A stretch of DNA of 59,885 bases from Coleofasciculus sp. LEGE 07092 (lineage in GTDB: Bacteria > Cyanobacteriota > Cyanobacteriia > Cyanobacteriales > Coleofasciculaceae), in the NCBI RefSeq assembly GCF_015207375.1, contig NZ_JADEWY010000024.1:1-59885 (forward strand). The letters run 5' to 3'. Below the pieces are notes generated by a model that ran no database searches, was not told where the DNA came from, and worked only from the letters and a program-made list of their open reading frames with translations. The position numbers and the translations under genes were made by a program. Below are positions 55,970-59,885 of the stretch, piece by piece (the first letter of the stretch is position 1; each line of letters starts with the position of its first letter).

Positions 55970-57666
55970 GAGGCATTATAATCAATGGCATATTCATTTG
56001 TAGCATAGGACTGCGCATCATCAATATAACTCAACAGTCCCAACCCTTTTGGTGCAATTCCATCCTGGGCTTCTGTATTCGGTCCCCCTACCATTAAACC
56101 AGGAATAACAATCTTTTTCGCCTGGGCAACTCGATGATGCACGTTCTGCACGGAATTTGAACCCACTCCTGTAACAAAAGAAAGATTAAACGGATTGCGT
56201 CCTAATAAATAATCCAACTGGTCAACGGCTGCATTAAAATACTCTGGATTGCCTGTTATTCGATAGGCATACAATAGTGTAATTCCTTCTTCCGCTGTTA
56301 ACTTATTGGACGCCCATATAAACTTGTCATTTGCCAAACGGTAGCCACTCCCAGCCACCTTTGGCAGCAAAGTATCTGCCCGTTCCAGCAACTTTTCCTT
56401 AATCTGTTGGTTCAGACTATCCGAGCCTTTGCCATTGGTTTGCATTAGATAATCTATCATACCCAGCGAGGACGGGTCTTTCCATTCGAAAAGAGTATAA
56501 AAGAAGGACGGGATTTGTTGCTTTAGGTAGTCCTCAAACCTTGCATCCCCAGTAGTAATAAACAACTCTGCCGCCGCCCACAAACGGTCATCTTTATCCG
56601 TTGTTAATGCTTCATCCGTATCCCATTCCCCTGCCAAATATTTCCCAGAACCACTGTCATCCCCCTCAACCCAATCGACTCGCATCGCAGGTTCCGATTG
56701 CAAAAAGTCCCACGATTTTTGCGCGGCTTTTAAATAGTTTTTTGCCAACAAAACATCATGGGGGGTGTAAATTCTTGCTGCCATTGCCATCGCTGCGGCA
56801 AATTTGGCTGTTTCTGGTGTAGAAATACCGTAAATTAACCGGGGTTGGATATCTTCATTCGGCAGAATCATTCCGGGCCATTCTTTCCCCGACAGCTTGC
56901 GGTAGACAGCACCGTCTCGCCGCTGCATTGCCAGCATCCAATCTAGCCCTATCTTCATCTCATCTAGCAAATCCGGTCTGCCATTGCCGCTTTCAGGAAT
57001 GGTGAGTTGTCGGTCAGAAAATAAATTGGGATAGTGTTCGTACAAGCTTAACAATCGCCCCACTGTCACCGCTGTAGGTCCGACATACTTGCCAAAATCT
57101 CCCGCATCGTGCCAACCCCCTCGGGCAAATTTTACCTCACCCGCCCGATTCACTTCATCGGTATGAGCGATCGCGCCGTCATTCAAATGGCAGGGAGAAT
57201 GCCCAATCCCATTCACCGAATCCCGTACCACAACGCCGCACCGTTGCAGATAGTAAGACCGCAGCATTTTTACAAATGAATCCTGATAAATATTATTACC
57301 AATCTGAAATGGGTAAGATTCAACTGTACCGTATTTTAAGTAATATCTACCCTCCCGATTAAACGGTGTAAAATCAATAATTTGGATTACATTCTGACTG
57401 GCTTCATCATTACAAGCTTCTCCTAAGTTAGCCACAAAAACCGTGCGTTTATTTTTTGCATTTACCAGTTCTACTTGGCGGGTTTCAGGATTACTGAAAT
57501 TAATTAAAAAAGCAGACTTAGGACTCGTTGGAGAGTATCCAACTTGATTAATGAGAAGTTTAGCCCGAGTCTCTCGCTCCACCGTTTGCGCTTGCCCCTT
57601 CCCCAATAACCCAGAGGCTATAGAAATAGTCCAACCCAAGAAAAATCTTCTACCCATTCTCATCAT
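55927..57666 (-). CDS. Glycoside hydrolase family 9 with N-terminal Ig-like (CelD_N) domain
   Basis: Predicted endoglucanase-type enzyme of 579 residues, exported by an N-terminal signal (RRFFLGWTISIASGLLG). A CelD_N beta-sandwich (about 35-125; KLLINQVGYSPTSPKSAF) precedes the GH9 (alpha/alpha)6 barrel with catalytic Asp in GGWHDAGDFGKYVG and catalytic Glu in TNEYAIDYNAS near the end. It cleaves beta-1,4-glucans; cellulose made by the cell is one possible substrate. It follows the second GH9 gene on the same strand after 81 bp, so they may form one unit. Confidence 0.9.
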   Translation of the reverse strand: MMRMGRRFFLGWTISIASGLLGKGQAQTVERETRAKLLINQVGYSPTSPKSAFLINFSNPETRQVELVNAKNKRTVFVANLGEACNDEASQNVIQIIDFTPFNREGRYYLKYGTVESYPFQIGNNIYQDSFVKMLRSYYLQRCGVVVRDSVNGIGHSPCHLNDGAIAHTDEVNRAGEVKFARGGWHDAGDFGKYVGPTAVTVGRLLSLYEHYPNLFSDRQLTIPESGNGRPDLLDEMKIGLDWMLAMQRRDGAVYRKLSGKEWPGMILPNEDIQPRLIYGISTPETAKFAAAMAMAARIYTPHDVLLAKNYLKAAQKSWDFLQSEPAMRVDWVEGDDSGSGKYLAGEWDTDEALTTDKDDRLWAAAELFITTGDARFEDYLKQQIPSFFYTLFEWKDPSSLGMIDYLMQTNGKGSDSLNQQIKEKLLERADTLLPKVAGSGYRLANDKFIWASNKLTAEEGITLLYAYRITGNPEYFNAAVDQLDYLLGRNPFNLSFVTGVGSNSVQNVHHRVAQAKKIVIPGLMVGGPNTEAQDGIAPKGLGLLSYIDDAQSYATNEYAIDYNASAIALMGMVMAEVG

Positions 57667-57728
57667 GCTTTTCCATTCAACTCACTTGTACGCACCAATT
57701 GGTAGAAGCCCCTTGAGATTTTGGATGG

Positions 57729-57752
57729 AACAGGCATCTTGCCTGCTCTACG
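57729..57752. repeat. ACAGGCATCTTGCCTGC palindromic repeat
   Basis: Related to the repeat at 17001-17025. It overlaps the stop codon of the upstream GH9 gene. Confidence 0.65.
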
Positions 57753-59718
57753 GAGCCTTGGTAGGTTCAGTTCCAAAAATTTTCGTACCACTATTATAAA
57801 CAGGAATGTTAGCGCGTTTGACCATTCCCCCTTTCTGAATCATCTCTTGATAAGACCAATCATTTTCCAGATTAAATGTTCCTATTGGACTTTTTAACTG
57901 AAACTGAACGTCTTTTTTGTAATGGGGTTCTCCACCAGGATAGAGCTGAGAACCCTCCACATCAACTTGAATGTAATAAATAGAACCTGCCCACGGTTTC
58001 AGTCCAGAAACCCTCACTCTAGACTGAGCCATGGAATTTACAGTTATATCTGTCGGTTTACCTCCAATACCAATGACTTCACTGATATCGACAAAATAGC
58101 GGTAGGATAACTTGCGGAGAATTCGAGCAGGATAGGCGGATTGATTGTAGATGGTAGCTTGAATCTCTATCAAATTATCACTCAAGGCTTTTGTCTGGGC
58201 TTCCACAAAAAACTCATCCTCCCGCTGTTCGGGTTCGGGAAAATTTGTCAACGGTTCCCCACCGTATTTGGCATACATTTTCGCCACGGCTCCTACAAAT
58301 CCAGCATTGTAATCTGTGGCGACTTCCGTCATCTTAAAATTAGACCGTTCATCCACAAACTTATCCTGGCGATCAGGTCCACCAACTAATGCCCCATACA
58401 AAGGATGTCGCGTTTGCTCCGGAATTGTTTTGTTATTTGCCCACGAGCCATGGGCGGTTCTGTGGTGAGGTTGCGTGGGTGGATTGTTGCCAAACCCTAT
58501 CACATAACTACGTTTTTGGGGATTTGAACCCAGGATGTAATTAACTTGGCGTTCGGCAAATGCATGGTATTTCCACTTTTTCCAAGGAGATTCCACCGAA
58601 TCCCCATAAATAAAGGCTAAAAATGCCGTCTTTGCCGCATATCGGAGGGAACCCCATTCATCTAGCCACGCCAAACCCCCAGGTGTGGTGTGTATCTTTT
58701 TCCACCGACAGCGATCGCACCAATAATTTAACCACCGTTCGGCATCTTCTCTGTATTTCTGTTTCCCCGTTAATTCAGCGAGAAAAACATAACTGCCATA
58801 GGATTTATCATCCCACGTATGCGTCCAGTTATAGGAATTAATCGCATCCGGGCGATCGCTTAAATTATTGTAATCCTGTTCAGCTTTAATCAGATACTCT
58901 TGCTCGTCCGTCGCTCGATACAGCCATGCTGCTCCCCAAACAAGTTCATCATTATAGCCACTCGATTTATAATACTCATTCGCATCGGTAATACAATCTG
59001 AATACTTACCTCGATACTGGTCGGCAAATTCATACAATTCTCTAGCATGGCGCAACAGGGTATTGGCATAATTCGCATCGACTTTTTGAAAGACAATCGC
59101 AGAGGCTGCCATAGCTGCTGCTGTTTCTGCTGCTAAATCTGAGCCAGGACAAGATGCATCAATTTTATACGACGGGCGCTCCATTGGCATCACTTCCGCC
59201 GCACCCCACCAAGCATGATCCAAACTCCCTTGTCCTACCTGACCCCACAACACCGTTGGAGCCGGATGAGCTTTAATAAAATAGTCATTAACCCAGCGCA
59301 GATTATCCAGCATCAAGTCATACTGACCACTCTGTTTGTAGCCATCTTCATATTCAATGGCTCCCCATGCTAAAAGCGTGGTTGACGCTGCCATAGGAAA
59401 GCCAAATTTAATATGATCGCCAGCATCATACCAGCCCCCCGTCAAGTCAATTCCGTTATCAGCTCCGTCTTTTAATCCAGAATCACCACGCCATTCTACG
59501 CGATTGTTTGGGGGTAGCTTTCCCGATCGCTGTGCATCATAGAAGTAAATAGATTTTTGCAATACTTCACCGTAGTTGTACTGGCTTTCTGTCGAAAATT
59601 TTACTCCCGTCAAGTTAAATACGCCGAAAATTAAATACTGAAAGCAGTTAAATGTTAAAATGAAAACTGTAATACAAAAAATAATAATAAATTTAACCAA
59701 AGTCCGAGTTTTAAGCAT
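57748..59718 (-). CDS. Glycoside hydrolase family 9 with C-terminal CBM3-like domain, membrane-anchored
   Basis: The protein has 656 residues. An N-terminal hydrophobic helix (about 8-30) serves as signal or anchor. The GH9 barrel (about 40-490) has catalytic Asp in GGWYDAGDHIKFGFP and catalytic Glu in TEVATDYNAGF. A CBM3-like beta-sandwich (about 510-640; LSYRYFVDISEVIG) follows, the arrangement of processive endoglucanases. Paired with the second GH9 gene just downstream. Likely role: trimming extracellular cellulose, since plant-type degradation is unusual for cyanobacteria; this is inference. Confidence 0.9.
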   Translation of the reverse strand: MLKTRTLVKFIIIFCITVFILTFNCFQYLIFGVFNLTGVKFSTESQYNYGEVLQKSIYFYDAQRSGKLPPNNRVEWRGDSGLKDGADNGIDLTGGWYDAGDHIKFGFPMAASTTLLAWGAIEYEDGYKQSGQYDLMLDNLRWVNDYFIKAHPAPTVLWGQVGQGSLDHAWWGAAEVMPMERPSYKIDASCPGSDLAAETAAAMAASAIVFQKVDANYANTLLRHARELYEFADQYRGKYSDCITDANEYYKSSGYNDELVWGAAWLYRATDEQEYLIKAEQDYNNLSDRPDAINSYNWTHTWDDKSYGSYVFLAELTGKQKYREDAERWLNYWCDRCRWKKIHTTPGGLAWLDEWGSLRYAAKTAFLAFIYGDSVESPWKKWKYHAFAERQVNYILGSNPQKRSYVIGFGNNPPTQPHHRTAHGSWANNKTIPEQTRHPLYGALVGGPDRQDKFVDERSNFKMTEVATDYNAGFVGAVAKMYAKYGGEPLTNFPEPEQREDEFFVEAQTKALSDNLIEIQATIYNQSAYPARILRKLSYRYFVDISEVIGIGGKPTDITVNSMAQSRVRVSGLKPWAGSIYYIQVDVEGSQLYPGGEPHYKKDVQFQLKSPIGTFNLENDWSYQEMIQKGGMVKRANIPVYNSGTKIFGTEPTKAP

Positions 59719-59817
59719 GAGTTAAGAGTTAATCCTATTACTACAATGCTAGCCTGCCCAACCCTGAATTAGGCTCGGCAATTGACTTCAGTGCTTATTC
59801 TTCTTTAAAACTTTAAA

Positions 59818-59885
59818 TATAGCGTTTCCTCAGCTAGTGAGGTACATAGATTTTTCGTACCCACTCCCCACTCCCCACTCCCCAC
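59818..59885. mobile_element. Left part of a second TATAGCGTTT MITE-like element
   Basis: TATAGCGTTT-N11-GAGGTACA as at 23931, followed by CCCACTCC heptamers, running off the right edge of the window. The right terminus is not visible. Confidence 0.65.

Overview
The window comes from a cyanobacterium, probably a large-genome filamentous one. The evidence is the phycobilisome gene apcF, a psbV/psbV2 pair, a SufR-controlled suf operon, NtcA-type promoters, many GCGATCGC (HIP1) palindromes inside genes, PEP-CTERM proteins, and abundant heptamer and palindromic intergenic repeats. The genus cannot be fixed from the sequence alone.

Layout, left to right. (1) 1-6310, minus strand: a guanidine-use operon. 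A guanidine-I (ykkC) riboswitch with a terminator lies ahead of a Ni-dependent guanidine hydrolase gene (gdmH). HypA- and HypB-like nickel chaperones follow, then an OmpA-fused binding-protein-like gene, an ABC solute-binding lipoprotein and an ABC permease; any ATPase would lie beyond the left edge. (2) 6.5-13 kb: apcF, glnA behind a textbook NtcA promoter and a 300-nt structured leader, a methyltransferase, a YbjN protein, and groEL behind a CIRCE operator. (3) 13-22 kb: a worn region with a CHAT gene cut by an IS remnant, fragments of DUF1517, xisH and CHAT genes, psbV2-psbV, accD-DUF2007, and an AAA/STAND-like protein. (4) 22-32 kb: exported PEP-CTERM-type proteins, an aldo/keto reductase, a GAF-PAS-cyclase, an odd signal peptidase, small stress-like proteins and CsbD. 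(5) 32-38 kb: sufR diverging from sufBCDS. (6) 38-45 kb: Uma2, a PIN-like fusion protein, an Imm1 orphan, then a compact operon of response regulator, histidine kinase and SagB-type dehydrogenase, followed by a nitrile-hydratase-leader RiPP precursor. (7) 45-50 kb: a 1695-residue sensor joining a 14-blade propeller, kinase, receiver and nucleotide cyclase. (8) 50-60 kb: HtrA protease, an unknown membrane protein, a FAD/Rieske oxidoreductase, a DUF433/DUF5615 pair flanked by 142-bp direct repeats, and two GH9 glycoside hydrolases.

The best candidates for something new are the two-component/SagB/NHLP RiPP locus at 41.1-44.9 kb with the giant kinase-cyclase next to it, the OmpA-fused binding protein in the guanidine operon, the direct-repeat-bounded DUF433/DUF5615 cassette, and the structured glnA leader. 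Nitrogen genes appear twice (guanidine operon and glnA), each with a GTA-N8-TAC site, which suggests shared NtcA control.
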